From Lysobacteraceae bacterium 2PB (GTDB lineage: Bacteria; Pseudomonadota; Gammaproteobacteria; Xanthomonadales; Xanthomonadaceae), in assembly GCA_005502915.1 (NCBI GenBank), contig SCMT01000001.1, positions 62,001-126,000 of the forward strand: a stretch of DNA of 64,000 nt. Direction: 5' to 3'. Shown here piece after piece: positions 48,410-60,833 of the stretch. Within the stretch, counting starts at the first letter, position 1; the number at the start of each line of letters is the position of its first letter. The notes beneath the pieces are model-generated. The model was not told where the DNA came from, did no database searches, and saw only the letters and a list, made by a program, of their open reading frames with translations. The translations under genes were made by a program, and so were the position numbers.

Positions 48410-49504
48410 TCAGCCCCGGGTCGCGCCCTTGCCGCCGGCCACGGGCGCGCCGGTCTGGCCCAGGAAATGCGCCGGGTTCACCACCACGCCGTTCTCCCAG
48501 ACCTCGAAGTGCACGTGCGCGCCGGTCGAGCGCCCGGTCGAACCGGCCTTGGCCACTTCCTCGCCGCGACGGACCAGGTCGCCGACCTGACGGGTCAGGC
48601 GCGAATTGTGGGCATAGCGGGTCACGTAGCCGTTGCCGTGGTCGACCTCGATCACGTTGCCGTAGCCCGAGCGCACGCCCGAGTAGGTGACGACGCCATC
48701 GGCGACGGTCAGCACCGGATCGCCGGTGTTGGCCTCGAAATCGACGCCCTTGTGGAACTGGCTGCCGCCGCCCAGGGGGTCGGCGCGGTAGCCGAAGTTC
48801 GAGGTGATGTAGCTCTGCTGGATCGGCAGGCCGGTCGGCAGGCTGCTCCTGTCCAGCTCGCGATTGAACAGCAGGGCCTCCAGCACGGACAGCTGGCTGC
48901 CCGAATGGCGCAGCTGGGCATCCAGGTCGCTCATGCCGTCCCGCAGCGCGCGGGCCTGCATGTCGCTGACCGGGCCGGCGCCACCGACGCCCACCGGCTT
49001 GTCGAAGTCGAACTCGCCGTCGCCGAGCTGGGCGGCACGGGTCAGCCGTTCGCCCAGCGCGTTCAGACGGTTGGCTTCGGCCTGCAGTTCCGCCATGCGT
49101 GCGGCGAGCGCGTTCACTTCGCGCTGCGCCTCGCGACGGGTGGCCTCCAGGGTGCGTTCCTGTTCCTGCACCGCCACCTTCAGACGGTCATGGTGCAGGT
49201 CGCGGACCAGGCCGTCGCCGATGGCGCCCAGACCCACGCCGATGGTCACCAGGGCGATCGCCGCCATGCCCGGGCGGGCCTGCATCGCGATCCGGCCACG
49301 ATGGCCGGTCTCGACGAGGAAGGACCCGATGCGGCGCGCGCCGGTGGTGCACCCTCGTGCGAGCGTGTGCGCGGCGACGCGCATGTGGTGCTGTGCGAGC
49401 AGCAGCGCCGGCGGGCGGGGCGGATGCGCGGCGCCATGCGCCTGCGACTGATCGTCGGCGTCCGTCCGGTGCTGCGTATTTTCTTCGAAGCTGTGTACAG
49501 TCAT
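48410..49504 (-). CDS. M23-family (LytM) peptidoglycan endopeptidase or activator
   Basis: A 364-residue membrane-anchored protein: a ~75-residue N-terminal stretch, one membrane helix (MAAIALVTIGVGLGAIGDGL), a coiled coil (TLEATRREAQREVNALAARM...) and a C-terminal LytM domain. Zinc ligands are intact in HKGVDFEA and HVHFEVWENG, so it should be an active D,D-endopeptidase cutting stem-peptide crosslinks. The start is uncertain: the ATG at 49504 overlaps on the opposite strand the possible dciA start at 49503, and neither has a good Shine-Dalgarno site. A later ATG (49384) would shorten it by 40 residues. Confidence 0.88.
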   Translation of the reverse strand: MTVHSFEENTQHRTDADDQSQAHGAAHPPRPPALLLAQHHMRVAAHTLARGCTTGARRIGSFLVETGHRGRIAMQARPGMAAIALVTIGVGLGAIGDGLVRDLHHDRLKVAVQEQERTLEATRREAQREVNALAARMAELQAEANRLNALGERLTRAAQLGDGEFDFDKPVGVGGAGPVSDMQARALRDGMSDLDAQLRHSGSQLSVLEALLFNRELDRSSLPTGLPIQQSYITSNFGYRADPLGGGSQFHKGVDFEANTGDPVLTVADGVVTYSGVRSGYGNVIEVDHGNGYVTRYAHNSRLTRQVGDLVRRGEEVAKAGSTGRSTGAHVHFEVWENGVVVNPAHFLGQTGAPVAGGKGATRG

Positions 49505-49988
49505 GCGGCCCATGTCCCGTTCTCGATCCAGCCCTCCTCCTCCGTCCCGCCCTGCGGGCCCGAAGATCGCCGCCGATGCCTTGCTCGACGGCGACGCCAA
49601 TGACCCGGGCAAACTGTTCCTGCGGCGGGCGATGTGGCTCGAAGCGCTGGATCTGCAACTGCGTCCGGGTCTTCCGCCTGGCGTCGCCGCGCATGCGCGC
49701 CTGGCGAACATCAACCGCGGACGACTCGTCTACCTGGTGGATGCGCCGGTCTGGCATGCCAAGCTGCGGCTTGCGGCGACCGACGTCCTCGAAGTGGCCC
49801 GATCCATCGGACTGGAGGTGACCGAACTGGTGGTCAAGGTCGCGAGCGGACCGCACGCGATGCGCGCACCCGCCGTCGGGACGTCGAACAGCCAATCGGT
49901 TCCCCCACTCTCGGCAGCCGCGCGTGAAGCGTTCGCGGCCGCGCTCGCTGGCCGCGACGAGGATCCGTCGAAGCAGGACTCGTCCTGA
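49503..49988 (+). CDS. dciA: DciA (DUF721) replicative-helicase loader
   Basis: A 161-residue protein with the DUF721 domain in its middle (WLEALDLQLRPGLPPGVAAH, ARLANINRGRLVYLVDAPVW, LRLAATDVL). In bacteria without DnaC or DnaI, DciA is the ancestral partner that helps load DnaB. The N terminus is Ser/Pro/Arg-rich and probably disordered, as is the C-terminal ~45 residues. The start may instead be the ATG at 49512; a TACAGT hexamer at 49496-49501 could be its -10. It lies between lpxC and the M23 gene, a usual place in this family. Confidence 0.88.
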   Translation: MRPMSRSRSSPPPPSRPAGPKIAADALLDGDANDPGKLFLRRAMWLEALDLQLRPGLPPGVAAHARLANINRGRLVYLVDAPVWHAKLRLAATDVLEVARSIGLEVTELVVKVASGPHAMRAPAVGTSNSQSVPPLSAAAREAFAAALAGRDEDPSKQDSS

Positions 49989-50230
49989 GTCCATCCGTCG
50001 ACCACCCCGTACAGGGGCGTCCGGCGGACGCGAAGGACGCATCCTACTGGCCGGACGCCGGCCGGGGGTTAAGAAGCCGGGGCCTTTTCGTTCGGATTTC
50101 GTTAAAAATCGCGCGCGAGTTCACGGATCAGGCAAGTTGACTGATCGCAACGGGCGAAATGCATGGCCGGGTGGTCGCCGGTCAGAGGACAGGTCAGGGC
50201 TCGAAAGCGGACGGCGCGCGGGTCGGGCAC

Positions 50231-51139
50231 TCAGGCCGGCTGGAGGGCGCCATAGACCACGGGGACCGGGGTCCGGTCGTCGAAGGTCACGATGTCCCAA
50301 GCCGATGACGTGGCGAGAAGGGCGCGGACCAGCTTGTTGTTGAGGGCGTGGCCGGACTTGAAGCCTTCGTAGGCGCCGAGGATGGGATGGCCGACCAGGT
50401 ACAGGTCGCCGACGGCATCGAGGATCTTGTGGCGGACGAACTCGTCGGCGTAACGCAGGCCGTCGTCGTTCAGTACGCGGAACTCGTCGAGCACGATCGC
50501 GTTGTCCATCGAACCGCCGAGGCCGAGGTTGCGCTCGCGCATGAATTCGAGATCGCGCATGAAACCGAAGGTGCGTGCGCGGCTGACTTCGCGGATGTAG
50601 TTCTCGGTGGAGAACTCGACCACCGCGCGCGAACGCGACGCGGGAATGGCCGGATGATTGAATTCGACGGTGAAACCGAGGCGGAAGCCGTCGTAGGGCT
50701 CGAAGCGGGCGACCTTGTCGCCGTCGCGCACTTCCACGGTGTCGAGGATGCGGATGAAGCGCTTCGGCGCGTTCTGCTCCACGATGCCGGCCGACTGCAG
50801 CAGGAACACGAAGGGGCCGGAGGAACCGTCCATGATCGGCACTTCCGGTGCCGACAGTTCGACATAGAGATTGTCGACGCCCAGGCCCGCCAGCGCGGAC
50901 ATCAGGTGCTCGACGGTCATCGCCTTGCCACCCTCGCGGGTGAGGCCGGTGCAGAGCATGGTCTCGGTGACCAGGTCGGCGCGGGCGGGAATTTCGACGA
51001 CGGGATCCAGGTCGACGCGACGGAACACGATGCCGGTATCGACCGGTGCCGGGCGCAGGGTCAGGAAGACCTTGTCGCCGCTGTGCAGGCCCACGCCGGT
51101 GGCGCGGATCATGTTCTGCAGGGTGCGTTGCTGGGCCAT
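50231..51139 (-). CDS. lpxC: UDP-3-O-acyl-N-acetylglucosamine deacetylase
   Basis: A 302-residue zinc deacetylase, the committed step of lipid A synthesis. [20 protein letters not shown] starts the enzyme; the zinc-site His lie in [17 protein letters not shown] and [14 protein letters not shown]. The ATG at 51139 fits the family. The frame stays open upstream across four 12-bp repeats (an HTIP-type repeat when translated), but that extension is not expected to be protein. No Shine-Dalgarno is seen. The gene follows ftsZ, as is common at the end of the dcw cluster. Confidence 0.98.
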   Translation of the reverse strand: MAQQRTLQNMIRATGVGLHSGDKVFLTLRPAPVDTGIVFRRVDLDPVVEIPARADLVTETMLCTGLTREGGKAMTVEHLMSALAGLGVDNLYVELSAPEVPIMDGSSGPFVFLLQSAGIVEQNAPKRFIRILDTVEVRDGDKVARFEPYDGFRLGFTVEFNHPAIPASRSRAVVEFSTENYIREVSRARTFGFMRDLEFMRERNLGLGGSMDNAIVLDEFRVLNDDGLRYADEFVRHKILDAVGDLYLVGHPILGAYEGFKSGHALNNKLVRALLATSSAWDIVTFDDRTPVPVVYGALQPA

Positions 51140-51146
51140 GGGCGAT

Positions 51147-51194
51147 GGGATCGTATGCGTGATCCTGTGCGGGATCGTGTGCGGGGAGCGTGCC
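51147..51194 (-). repeat. Four imperfect 12-bp tandem repeats in the lpxC leader
   Basis: Plus-strand units are gggatcgtatgc, gtgatcctgtgc, gggatcgtgtgc and the divergent ggggagcgtgcc. The array ends 7 bp before the lpxC start codon, so it occupies the leader where a ribosome binding site would be. Confidence 0.75.
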
Positions 51195-51354
51195 GGATAT
51201 GCGCGAATCCATGCGGCACGGGGCACTCGCCTGTCGAGTGGGGAGGCAGATTAGCACGCGTCAGGCTGAACCTGAACGGAAGGGATGGACCGTTCCGGGC
51301 CTGCAACGGCAGGGCTGCAGCGATAGCCATCCGGGCTCGCCGGAGGAAGAGGAG

Positions 51355-51385
51355 AAAAGCCCGCCGGGCCGGACGGCCCGGCGGG
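51355..51385 (-). terminator. Rho-independent terminator after ftsZ
   Basis: A perfect 11-bp stem (CCCGCCGGGCC/GGCCCGGCGGG, four-base loop) is followed on the minus strand by CTTTTCTCC. It closes the dcw transcript 70 bp past ftsZ, so lpxC needs its own promoter. Confidence 0.88.
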
Positions 51386-51454
51386 AAAAGGACACGATGC
51401 AGAGTGGCGCCGGGCCATGGCGGACCCGGCATTCCCCGTTGGATCGACCGGCGG

Positions 51455-52681
51455 TCAGTCCGCCTGGCGGCGCAGGAACGCCGGGATGTCCAGGTAGCTG
51501 CTGTCGCTGCCGAAATCGGCGGCGGCCGGGGTCGAGGCATCGCTGCCGCGACCACGCAGGTTGGCGGCGATGCCCGCGCCCGGGGTGAACGCCGCCGGCT
51601 CGTCGATCATCATCCCGGTGGTGCCGTCGCGACGGCCCTGGGTGTTGATCAGCTGCACCTGCGGACGGCGCGCCGGCACGTGGCCCTCGTCGCGGTCGCG
51701 CACGGCTTGGCGCGAGACGGCGCGGTTCAGGCCGGTGGCGACTACGGTGACCTTGACCTCGTCCTGCATGTCCGGATCGAGCACGGTGCCGATCACGACC
51801 GTCGCGTCTTCCGACGCGAAGTTCTCGATCGTGCGGCCCACTTCGTCGAACTCGGCCATGGTGAAGTCCGGACCGGCGGTGATGTTGACCAGGATGCCGT
51901 TGGCGCCGGCCAGGTTGACGTCGTCGAGCAGCGGATTGTTGATCGCGCCCTCGGCCGCAGCCTGGGCACGGTCGTCGCCGCGCGCGGTGCCGGTGCCCAT
52001 CATCGCCAGGCCCATTTCGGACATGACGGTGCGCACGTCGGCGAAGTCGACGTTGATCAGGCCGGGACGCACGATCAGGTCGGCGATGCCCTGCACCGCG
52101 CCCTGCAGCACGTCGTTGGCGGCGCGGAACGCCTGGATCATCGTGGCGTTGCGGCCGAGCACGGTGATCAGCTTCTCGTTCGGGATCGTGATCAGCGAGT
52201 CGCAGTGCTGCGACAGCTCCTCGATGCCCTTGAGCGCGACCTGCATGCGGCGGCGGCCCTCGAACGGGAACGGCTTGGTGACCACGGCCACGGTGAGGAT
52301 GCCCATCTCCTTCGCGAGCTGCGCGACGACCGGCGCGGCGCCGGTGCCGGTGCCGCCGCCCATGCCGGCGGTGATGAACACCATGTCCGCGCCCTGCAGG
52401 GCGTCCATGATGCGCTCGCGATCTTCCAGCGCGGCCTGGCGGCCGACCTCCGGGTTCGCGCCTGCGCCCAGGCCCTTGGTGACGTTGCTGCCCAGCTGCA
52501 GCTGGAGCTTGGCGCCGCAGTTCTTGATCGCCTGCGAATCGGTGTTCGCAGTGATGAACTCCACGCCTTCGATGCAGCCGTTGACCATGTGCGCCACGGC
52601 GTTGCCGCCGCCGCCGCCCACGCCAACGACCTTGATGACCGCATTCGGGGCCATCTTTTCGACCAGTTCGAAATATGCCAT
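51455..52681 (-). CDS. ftsZ: Cell division GTPase FtsZ
   Basis: A 408-residue tubulin homologue that polymerises into the Z-ring. The GTP-binding loop [14 protein letters not shown] is intact, as are [13 protein letters not shown] and the T7-loop [11 protein letters not shown]. The flexible linker ends in the conserved tail [11 protein letters not shown], which binds FtsA and ZipA. GAGGA precedes the ATG. It is 109 bp after ftsA, with its own terminator. Confidence 0.99.
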   Translation of the reverse strand: MAYFELVEKMAPNAVIKVVGVGGGGGNAVAHMVNGCIEGVEFITANTDSQAIKNCGAKLQLQLGSNVTKGLGAGANPEVGRQAALEDRERIMDALQGADMVFITAGMGGGTGTGAAPVVAQLAKEMGILTVAVVTKPFPFEGRRRMQVALKGIEELSQHCDSLITIPNEKLITVLGRNATMIQAFRAANDVLQGAVQGIADLIVRPGLINVDFADVRTVMSEMGLAMMGTGTARGDDRAQAAAEGAINNPLLDDVNLAGANGILVNITAGPDFTMAEFDEVGRTIENFASEDATVVIGTVLDPDMQDEVKVTVVATGLNRAVSRQAVRDRDEGHVPARRPQVQLINTQGRRDGTTGMMIDEPAAFTPGAGIAANLRGRGSDASTPAAADFGSDSSYLDIPAFLRRQAD

Positions 52682-52790
52682 GTCCGTGTCCTCGTCTATT
52701 TATTGGTATCGCTGTTGTTGTCTGTTGGATCGCTGTCGCGTTTCACTCGCACCCATCCCGGGCTTCTGCCGTCGTCCATGGATCGCATCG

Positions 52791-54026
52791 TCAAAACTCG
52801 CCCTTGAACCAGTTCCTGAGCTTGTTGAACACGCCGAGCGCGCGACCGGCCGGGATCACCGGGCGACGCGGATGCTCGATCTGGCTGCCCATCAGCAGCA
52901 GGCCCACGCCGGTGGCGTGCACCGGGTTACCGACCACTTCGCCCAGGCCGCTGACGTGCTGCGGGATGCCCACGCGTACCGGCATCTGCAGCATTTCCTC
53001 GGCCAGTTCGACCACCCCTTCCATCTTCGAGGCGCCGCCGGTGAGCACCATGCCGGCACGCACCAGTTCCTCGAAGCCCGAGCGGCGCAGTTCGGCCTGC
53101 ACCATCTCGAAGATTTCCTCGTAGCGGCCCTGCACCGCCTGCGCCAGCGCGTGGCGCGGCAGGCGGCGCGGCGGGCGATCGCCGACGCTGGGCACCTGGA
53201 TGCTTTCCTCCGCCGTCGCCAGCTGGGCCAGCGCGCAGGCGTAGCGGACCTTGATCTGCTCCGCTTCCGGCGTCGGCGTGCGCAGCATGTGCGCGATGTC
53301 GTTCGTGACGTGGTCGCCGGCGATCGGCAGCGAGGCGGTGTGGCAGATCGCGCCGTGCACGAACACCGCGATGTCGGTCGTGCCCGCGCCGATGTCGACC
53401 AGCACCACGCCCAGTTCGCGCTCGTCGCTGGTCAGCACCGCGGTGCTGGAGGCCAGCGAGGAGAAGATCAGGTCGTCCACCTGCAGGCCGCAGCGCTGCA
53501 CGCACTTGCTGATGTTCGCCGCCGCCGACTGCGCGCACACCACCAGGTGCGCGTGCACCTCCAGGCGCACGCCGGTCATGCCGACCGGGTTGCGGATGCC
53601 TTCCTGCGAATCGTCGAGCACGTAGTCGCGCGGGATCGCGTGCAGGATCTTCTGGTCGGCCGGGATCGCCACGGCCTTGGCCGCTTCCAGCACGCGGTCG
53701 AGGTCCATGTAGCTGACCTCGCCGTCGCGGATCGGCACGATGCCGGGCGAGTTGCGGCACTGCACGTGGTTGCCGGAGATCGACGCATAGACCGAGCGGA
53801 TCTCGCAGCCGGCCATCAGCTCGGCTTCCTCGATCGCGCGCTGGATCGACTGCACGGTCGACTCGATGTCGACGACCACGCCGCGCTTGAGTCCGCGCGA
53901 TTCGTGCGTGCCGATGCCGATCACTTCGATCGGGTTGCCCGGCGCGTACTCGCCCACTAGCGCCACCACTTTCGAGGTGCCGATGTCGAGGCCGACGATG
54001 AGCGATTTGTCGCCTTTGCGGTTCAT
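52791..54026 (-). CDS. ftsA: Cell division protein FtsA
   Basis: A 411-residue actin-like membrane tether for FtsZ. The ATPase signatures VGLDIGTSKVVALVGE and VVLVDIGAGTTDIAVF are present; the C-terminal amphipathic helix reads VFNKLRNWFKGEF. Its start overlaps the ftsQ stop codon by four bases. Confidence 0.99.
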   Translation of the reverse strand: MNRKGDKSLIVGLDIGTSKVVALVGEYAPGNPIEVIGIGTHESRGLKRGVVVDIESTVQSIQRAIEEAELMAGCEIRSVYASISGNHVQCRNSPGIVPIRDGEVSYMDLDRVLEAAKAVAIPADQKILHAIPRDYVLDDSQEGIRNPVGMTGVRLEVHAHLVVCAQSAAANISKCVQRCGLQVDDLIFSSLASSTAVLTSDERELGVVLVDIGAGTTDIAVFVHGAICHTASLPIAGDHVTNDIAHMLRTPTPEAEQIKVRYACALAQLATAEESIQVPSVGDRPPRRLPRHALAQAVQGRYEEIFEMVQAELRRSGFEELVRAGMVLTGGASKMEGVVELAEEMLQMPVRVGIPQHVSGLGEVVGNPVHATGVGLLLMGSQIEHPRRPVIPAGRALGVFNKLRNWFKGEF

Positions 54027-54892
54027 GTGGACTGGGCCGTGGATCGGGAATGGAACATCGAAGGGAAGATCGGGAAATTCATGTACCTGGCGATCCGGCC
54101 GGTGGCGCCGGCCGGGGACGCCTGGTCGGGTACGACGTTCGGCGCGGCGCCGGGCGTCGACGATGCCGGCATGCCGGCGCCCTTCGCGCCACCGTCCGCT
54201 TCCCGCCAGGTCAGCGCGAAGCCGTTGGTGTAGCGCAGGTCGGCGCGCGCGAGCGTGCGCGGGTCCTGCGCCTGCAGTTGCGGCAGCAGCCGCGCGAACC
54301 GCGCCAGGCGCAGGCGCGCGTCGTCGCGACCGAGCAGCAGTTCGGCGCCGTTGGACAGGGTCATCGACCAGCTGCCGCGCGCATCGAGGCGCAGCGCCTG
54401 CACATCGATGCCCATCGGCGCGAACAGCGCGCGCGCCTCGTTGTAGAGACCCACGAGGTCGCTGCTGCGCGACACCGGACCTTCGAAACGCGGCAAGCCC
54501 TTCGGCACGGCCACGTCGGCGGCAGGAAAGAAGCGACCGCGCTCCGACAGCAGCTGGTCATCGCCCCACCACGCGAACGGCCGATGCTCCTCGACGCGCA
54601 CGATCAGCACGTCGGGCCACTGCTTGCGCACTTCCGCCGACTCGACCCACGGCAGCTTCGCCACCGCCGCCTGCGCGTCCTCCAGGCGCACCGCGAAGAA
54701 ACCGCGATGCGCGTAGGGCATGACGGTCGCGCGCAGCCGCGCGGCGTCGACGCGCTCGAGATCGCCGACCACGCGCAGCGTGCGCAGCGGCCAGCGCTCG
54801 GCGCCGACCCAGCCCTGGATGACCGCCACCACCGGCAGCGTCACCAGTGCCAGCGCCAGCAGCCACGCGACGAGTCGCAGGAAGGCGTTCAT
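54023..54892 (-). CDS. ftsQ: Cell division protein FtsQ
   Basis: A 289-residue bitopic division protein linking early and late divisome parts. One N-terminal membrane helix ([19 protein letters not shown]) is followed by a POTRA domain ([18 protein letters not shown]) and the beta domain (NGFALTW). The C-terminal ~45 residues, Ala/Gly/Pro-rich and ending in an [11 protein letters not shown] tail, are longer than in E. coli. It overlaps ddl and ftsA by four bases. Confidence 0.96.
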   Translation of the reverse strand: MNAFLRLVAWLLALALVTLPVVAVIQGWVGAERWPLRTLRVVGDLERVDAARLRATVMPYAHRGFFAVRLEDAQAAVAKLPWVESAEVRKQWPDVLIVRVEEHRPFAWWGDDQLLSERGRFFPAADVAVPKGLPRFEGPVSRSSDLVGLYNEARALFAPMGIDVQALRLDARGSWSMTLSNGAELLLGRDDARLRLARFARLLPQLQAQDPRTLARADLRYTNGFALTWREADGGAKGAGMPASSTPGAAPNVVPDQASPAGATGRIARYMNFPIFPSMFHSRSTAQST

Positions 54893-55850
54893 CGGCCGCC
54901 CACCTCCGCATCGAACGAGGTTTCCAGGACCATCCAGCACAGGGTCTCGAAATCGATGCCGATCTGGCGCGCGGCCTTGGGCACCAGCGAGTGGCTGGTC
55001 ATGCCCGGTGCGGTGTTGATCTCGATGAGCTGGAAGCCGTGGCGGCGGTCGCGCATCACGTCGACGCGGCCCCAGCTGCTGCAACCGGCGGCGCGGAAAG
55101 CGCGCAGCGCAAGGTCGCGGATGGTCGTCTCGTCGTCGCCTTCGAGGCCTGGACACAGGTACTGCGTGTCGTCGGCGATGTACTTGGCGTGGTAATCGTA
55201 CCACTCTCCGGCGGGGACGATGCGGATCGACGGCAGCGCGAGGTCGCCGAAGATGCCGACGGTGAATTCATCGCCCTGCACCATCTGCTCCATCAGCAGT
55301 TCGCCGGCGTAGGTCGCGGCGAAGGCTTCGGCGGCATCGAGGTCGCCCTCGGCGAGAATGCGGAACACGCCGACGCTGGAGCCTTCGCAGGACGGCTTCA
55401 CGAACACCGGCAGGCCGAGCGCACCAGCGGCGGCGCGCATGCTGTCGCCCGGGCGGATGCGCACGAACTTCGGCGTCGGCAGGCCTTCGCTCATCCACAC
55501 CTGCTTGGTGCGGATCTTGTCCATGCTCAGCGCGCTGCCCAGCACCTTCGAACCGGTGTAGGGCACGCCCAGCGCTTCGAGCGCCCCCTGCAGAACACCG
55601 TCCTCGCCACCGCCCTTGTTGCCGTGGAGGATGTTGAAGACGCGGTCGTACTGCTTGCCGCGCAGCGCGTCGATCAGCGCCGGAATGCCGTCGACGGCAT
55701 GCGCGTCGACGCCGCGCGCGCGCAGCGCCTCCAGCACGTTGCGGCCGGAGTCGAGCGAGACCTCGCGCTCGGCGCTGGTGCCGCCCATGAGCACGGCGAC
55801 GCGGCCGAACACGGCGGGATCGGTGAAACGCGGCAATGGCGTGGCGATGC

Positions 55851-55854
<4 letters not shown>
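54889..55854 (-). CDS. ddl: D-alanine--D-alanine ligase
   Basis: A 321-residue ATP-grasp ligase making D-Ala-D-Ala for the peptidoglycan stem peptide. [46 protein letters not shown] and [15 protein letters not shown] are diagnostic. The start codon is GTG, overlapping the murC stop (GTGA). Confidence 0.98.
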
Positions 55855-57295
<1,441 letters not shown>

Positions 57296-57299
<4 letters not shown>

Positions 57300-58390
57300 G
57301 GGCGTGCCTCCTGCAGCACGGCATCTGCGACGCGGTCGGCCGCATCGTTCCTGGCGAGCGATCGTGCAGCTTCGGCCATGAACAGCCGCTTCGCGGGATC
57401 GAGGATGAAATTGCGCAGCTCCATCGCCAGCTTCGACGCGAGTTCGTCGTCCTGCCTGAGCAGCACGGCGGCGCGACGCTGGGCGAGGTACTGCGCGTTC
57501 TTGGTCTGGTGGTCGTCGACCGCGGTCGGCAGCGGCACCAGCACGCTGCCGACGCCCGCCGAACACAGCTCGGCCAGGGTCAGCGCACCGGCGCGGCACA
57601 CCACCACGTCGGCCCAGGCGTAGGCGGCGGCCATGTCGGCGATGAAGGGTTCGACCGAGGCGACGACGCCGGCCTCGGCATAGGCTTTTTCCGCTTCCTC
57701 GCGCATCCGCTCGCCGCACTGGTGGCGGACGATCACGCCCGCGCCGTCGAGCTGGCGCAGCGCGGACGGCATCGCCGCGTTCAGGGCGCGCGCGCCCTGG
57801 CTGCCGCCGAGGACGAGCACGCGCATGTCGTCGTCGCCGCGACCGGCGAAGCGTTCGCGCGGCGGCGGCACCTGCGCGATGACCTCGCGCACCGGATTGC
57901 CGACCACGGTTTCCTTGCCCGGGAAGGCGTCCGGGAAACCGGTCAGCACGCGGCGCGCGAAGCGCGACAGCACGCGGTTGGTCATGCCCGGCGCGCGGTT
58001 CTGTTCGTGCACCAGCAGCGGGATGCCGGCGAGCACCGAGGCGATGCCGCCCGGCCCGGCCGCGAAGCCGCCGAAGCTCACGACGGCACGCGGCTGGTGC
58101 CTGCGCAGGATGTCGCGGGCGCTGCGGATCGCCGAGAGCACGCGCAGCGGCGCGCGCAGCAGCGTGCCCAGGCCCTTGCCGCGCACGCCGGAGATGGCGA
58201 TGGTCTCGATGTCGATGCCGTGCTGCGGCACCAGCCTGGTTTCCATGCCGCCCTCGGCGCCCAGCCACACGACCGGGATGCCGCGCGCGCGCAGCACCGC
58301 CGCCAGCGCGAGGCCGGGGAAGATGTGGCCGCCGGTGCCGCCGGCGAGGATCATCACGGGCGTCCCATGGCCTGTGGTCGGAGTGCTCAT
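57296..58390 (-). CDS. murG: Lipid II synthase MurG
   Basis: A 364-residue GT28 glycosyltransferase adding GlcNAc to lipid I at the inner face of the membrane. [29 protein letters not shown] and the donor-site [12 protein letters not shown] with [12 protein letters not shown] are typical. It overlaps ftsW upstream and murC downstream by four bases. Confidence 0.99.
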
Positions 58391-59736
58391 GCGCCCCTCC
58401 CGAAACTCGGCTCGACGCGGTCGCGCAGGCGGCTGGTGCCACGCGGGGTGCTGCCGACGACCGAGGCCGTGGTCGACGGCAGCGGCTGCGCGGTCTGCGG
58501 CGGCGTGCCCGGTTCGATGCCCGCCGACACCTGCGCGGCCTCGCCGCGCAGGCGCGCGACCTGGCGTTCGGCGCGGTCGAGTTCGTAGGAAATGCGCAGC
58601 AGCAGGCCGATGGCGGCGCAGGTGCCGAGCACGCTGGAGCCACCGGAGGAGATCAGCGGCAGGGTCAGGCCCTTGGTCGGCAGCAGGCCGAGGTTCACGC
58701 CGATCGACACGAAGCTCTGCAGGGCCATCCACAGCGCGATGCCGAACGCGCAGTAGCCGGCGAAATGGCGGCGCATCTCGACGCACTTCAGGCCGATCCA
58801 GAACGCGCGGCCGACGAGCACGGCATAGAGCGCGATCACCAGGCAGACGCCGACGAACCCCAGCTCCTCGGCGATGACCGCGAGGATGAAGTCGGTATGC
58901 GCTTCCGGCAGGTAGGACAGCTTCTGCACCGAACCGCCGAGGCCGACGCCGAACCATTCGCCGCGGCCGATGGCCATCAGCGCGTTGGTCAACTGGTAGC
59001 CGCTGCCGAACGGGTCGGCCCACGGATCCCAGAACGAGGTGAAGCGGCTGAGGCGATACGGTTCGGCGATGGCGATCATCGCCAGCACGGGCAGGCCGAC
59101 CAGCACAGGCCCGAACATGCGCGGCATGTGCACGCCACCGAGCACCAGCATGCCGGCGGTGATCGCGAGGATCAGCGACAGCGAGCCGAAGTCCGGCTGC
59201 AGGATCAGCAGCGCGACCAGCGCCACCGCCACGCCCAGCGGCTTGAACATCGCGCTCCAGGTCGCGTTGACCTCGTCGCGGAAGCGGACGAGATAGCTGG
59301 CGAGCCAGACGATGTACATCAGCTTGACCGCTTCCACCGCCTGGAAGCCCATGATCCCGAAGTTGAGCCAGCGCTTGGCGCCGTTCACGGTCTTGCCGAT
59401 ACCGGGCACGAAGACCAGCAGCAGCAGCACGAAGCACAGCACCAGCAGCAGGCGGTCCTTCTGCTCGATCGACTTCAGTTCGGTGCGCATCAGGACGCCG
59501 GCGACGCAGGCGCCAAGGGCCAGGAACATCAGGTGCTTGGTCAGGAAGTAGTACGGGCCGACGTCCAGCCCCTCGCCGATCGCGATCGAGCTGGACGCGA
59601 CCATCACGACGCCCATGCCGGCCAGCGCCAGGGCCACGCCGATCAGCCACGGGTCGAAGCGGCCGGGCAACGCGTCGAGACGCGTAGCCTGCTGGCCGAG
59701 ACCGAAACGCGGCAGGGGCGGGAACCAGTGGCTCAT
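58387..59736 (-). CDS. ftsW: Lipid II polymerase FtsW
   Basis: A 449-residue SEDS glycosyltransferase with ten membrane helices, polymerising septal glycan with Fts[30 protein letters not shown] and [13 protein letters not shown] are the SEDS signatures. The C-terminal ~70 cytoplasmic residues are Pro/Thr-rich and longer than in E. coli. It overlaps mraY by one base (TGATG). Confidence 0.98.
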   Translation of the reverse strand: MSHWFPPLPRFGLGQQATRLDALPGRFDPWLIGVALALAGMGVVMVASSSIAIGEGLDVGPYYFLTKHLMFLALGACVAGVLMRTELKSIEQKDRLLLVLCFVLLLLVFVPGIGKTVNGAKRWLNFGIMGFQAVEAVKLMYIVWLASYLVRFRDEVNATWSAMFKPLGVAVALVALLILQPDFGSLSLILAITAGMLVLGGVHMPRMFGPVLVGLPVLAMIAIAEPYRLSRFTSFWDPWADPFGSGYQLTNALMAIGRGEWFGVGLGGSVQKLSYLPEAHTDFILAVIAEELGFVGVCLVIALYAVLVGRAFWIGLKCVEMRRHFAGYCAFGIALWMALQSFVSIGVNLGLLPTKGLTLPLISSGGSSVLGTCAAIGLLLRISYELDRAERQVARLRGEAAQVSAGIEPGTPPQTAQPLPSTTASVVGSTPRGTSRLRDRVEPSFGRGA

Positions 59737-60833
59737 CAACGGATCTTCAGGGTGGCGAGGCCGACGAGGACGAGGATCACGGAGATGATCCAGAAGCGGA
59801 CGATGACGCGCGGCTCCGGCCAGCCCTTCTTCTCGAAGTGGTGATGGATCGGCGCCATCAGGAACACGCGCTTGCCGGTGAGCTTGAACGAGGCGACCTG
59901 GATCATCACCGACAGGGTCTCGATGACGAAGATGCCGCCCATCAGCACCAGCACCAGCTCCTGGCGGACGATGACCGCGATCGCGCCGAGCACCGCGCCC
60001 AGCGCCAGCGCACCCAGGTCGCCCATGAACACCATCGCCGGATAGGTGTTGAACCACAGGAAGCCCAGGCCCGCGCCGGCGATCGCCGCGCAGATGATCA
60101 CCAGCTCGCCTGCGCCGGGCACGATGGGGATCTGCAGGTAGGTGGCGAACTTGACGTTGCCGGTGGCGTAGGCGAACACGCCCAGCGCACAGGCGACCAG
60201 CACCGTCGGCATGATCGCCAGGCCATCGAGGCCGTCGGTCAGGTTCACCGCGTTGGAGAAGCCGACGATCCAGAAGTACGCGACCGCGACGAAGAAGATC
60301 GTGCCGCCGATGCCGACCAGCGGCAGCGCCACGTTCTTGAAGAACGGGATGTACAGCGTGGTCGCGGACTGCACGTCGGCGGTGAAGTACAGGAACAGGC
60401 CGGCGGCGAGGCCGAACAGCGACTGCAGCGCGTACTTGGTGCGCGACTTCATGCCGTTCGGATCGCGCTTGACGATCTTGATCCAGTCGTCCCACCAGCC
60501 GATCCAGCCGAAGGCGACCATCACCGCCAGCACCAGCCAGACGTAGCGGTTGCGCAGGTCGCCCCACAGCAGCACCGAGGCGAGCACGGTGAGCAGGATC
60601 AGCGCGCCGCCCATGGTCGGCGTGCCGGCCTTGGAGAAGTGCGACTGCGGGCCGTCGGTGCGGATCGGCTGGCCGCCCTTGAGCAGCTTCAGGCGATCGA
60701 TCACGTACGGCCCCCACCACAGCGACAGGCCGAGCGCGGTCAGCGCCGCGAGGATGCCGCGGAAGGTCAGGTAGCCGAACAGCCCGAACAGGCTCTGCAG
60801 TTGTTCCAGCCAGCGCGTCAGTTCAAGCAGCAT
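59736..60833 (-). CDS. mraY: Phospho-N-acetylmuramoyl-pentapeptide transferase
   Basis: A 365-residue polytopic enzyme that makes lipid I by moving phospho-MurNAc-pentapeptide to undecaprenyl phosphate. [32 protein letters not shown] (catalytic Asp region) and the His-rich [12 protein letters not shown] loop are intact. Start and stop codons overlap murF and ftsW. Confidence 0.99.
   Translation of the reverse strand: MLLELTRWLEQLQSLFGLFGYLTFRGILAALTALGLSLWWGPYVIDRLKLLKGGQPIRTDGPQSHFSKAGTPTMGGALILLTVLASVLLWGDLRNRYVWLVLAVMVAFGWIGWWDDWIKIVKRDPNGMKSRTKYALQSLFGLAAGLFLYFTADVQSATTLYIPFFKNVALPLVGIGGTIFFVAVAYFWIVGFSNAVNLTDGLDGLAIMPTVLVACALGVFAYATGNVKFATYLQIPIVPGAGELVIICAAIAGAGLGFLWFNTYPAMVFMGDLGALALGAVLGAIAVIVRQELVLVLMGGIFVIETLSVMIQVASFKLTGKRVFLMAPIHHHFEKKGWPEPRVIVRFWIISVILVLVGLATLKIR

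Larger units (their letters stand above)
51140..51454. other. Intergenic region between lpxC and ftsZ
   Basis: These 315 bp hold the ftsZ terminator (51355-51385), the lpxC promoter region and four tandem 12-bp repeats just before lpxC. There is no coding region. Confidence 0.6.

Noticed and set aside
45551..49603. A 1,350-codon open frame on the plus strand, antisense to secA and the M23 gene
   Set aside because: Its translation is the Val/Gln/Arg/Asp-rich pattern expected opposite a G+C-rich coding strand, while the minus strand encodes unmistakable SecA. Similar long antisense frames (for example 1644-4667, 7517-9244, 11295-14018 plus) were rejected for the same reason.
51140..51226. N-terminal extension of LpxC by 29 codons
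   Set aside because: The extension translates tandem repeats into HTIP-type repeats not expected in LpxC, and the family N terminus begins at 51139.
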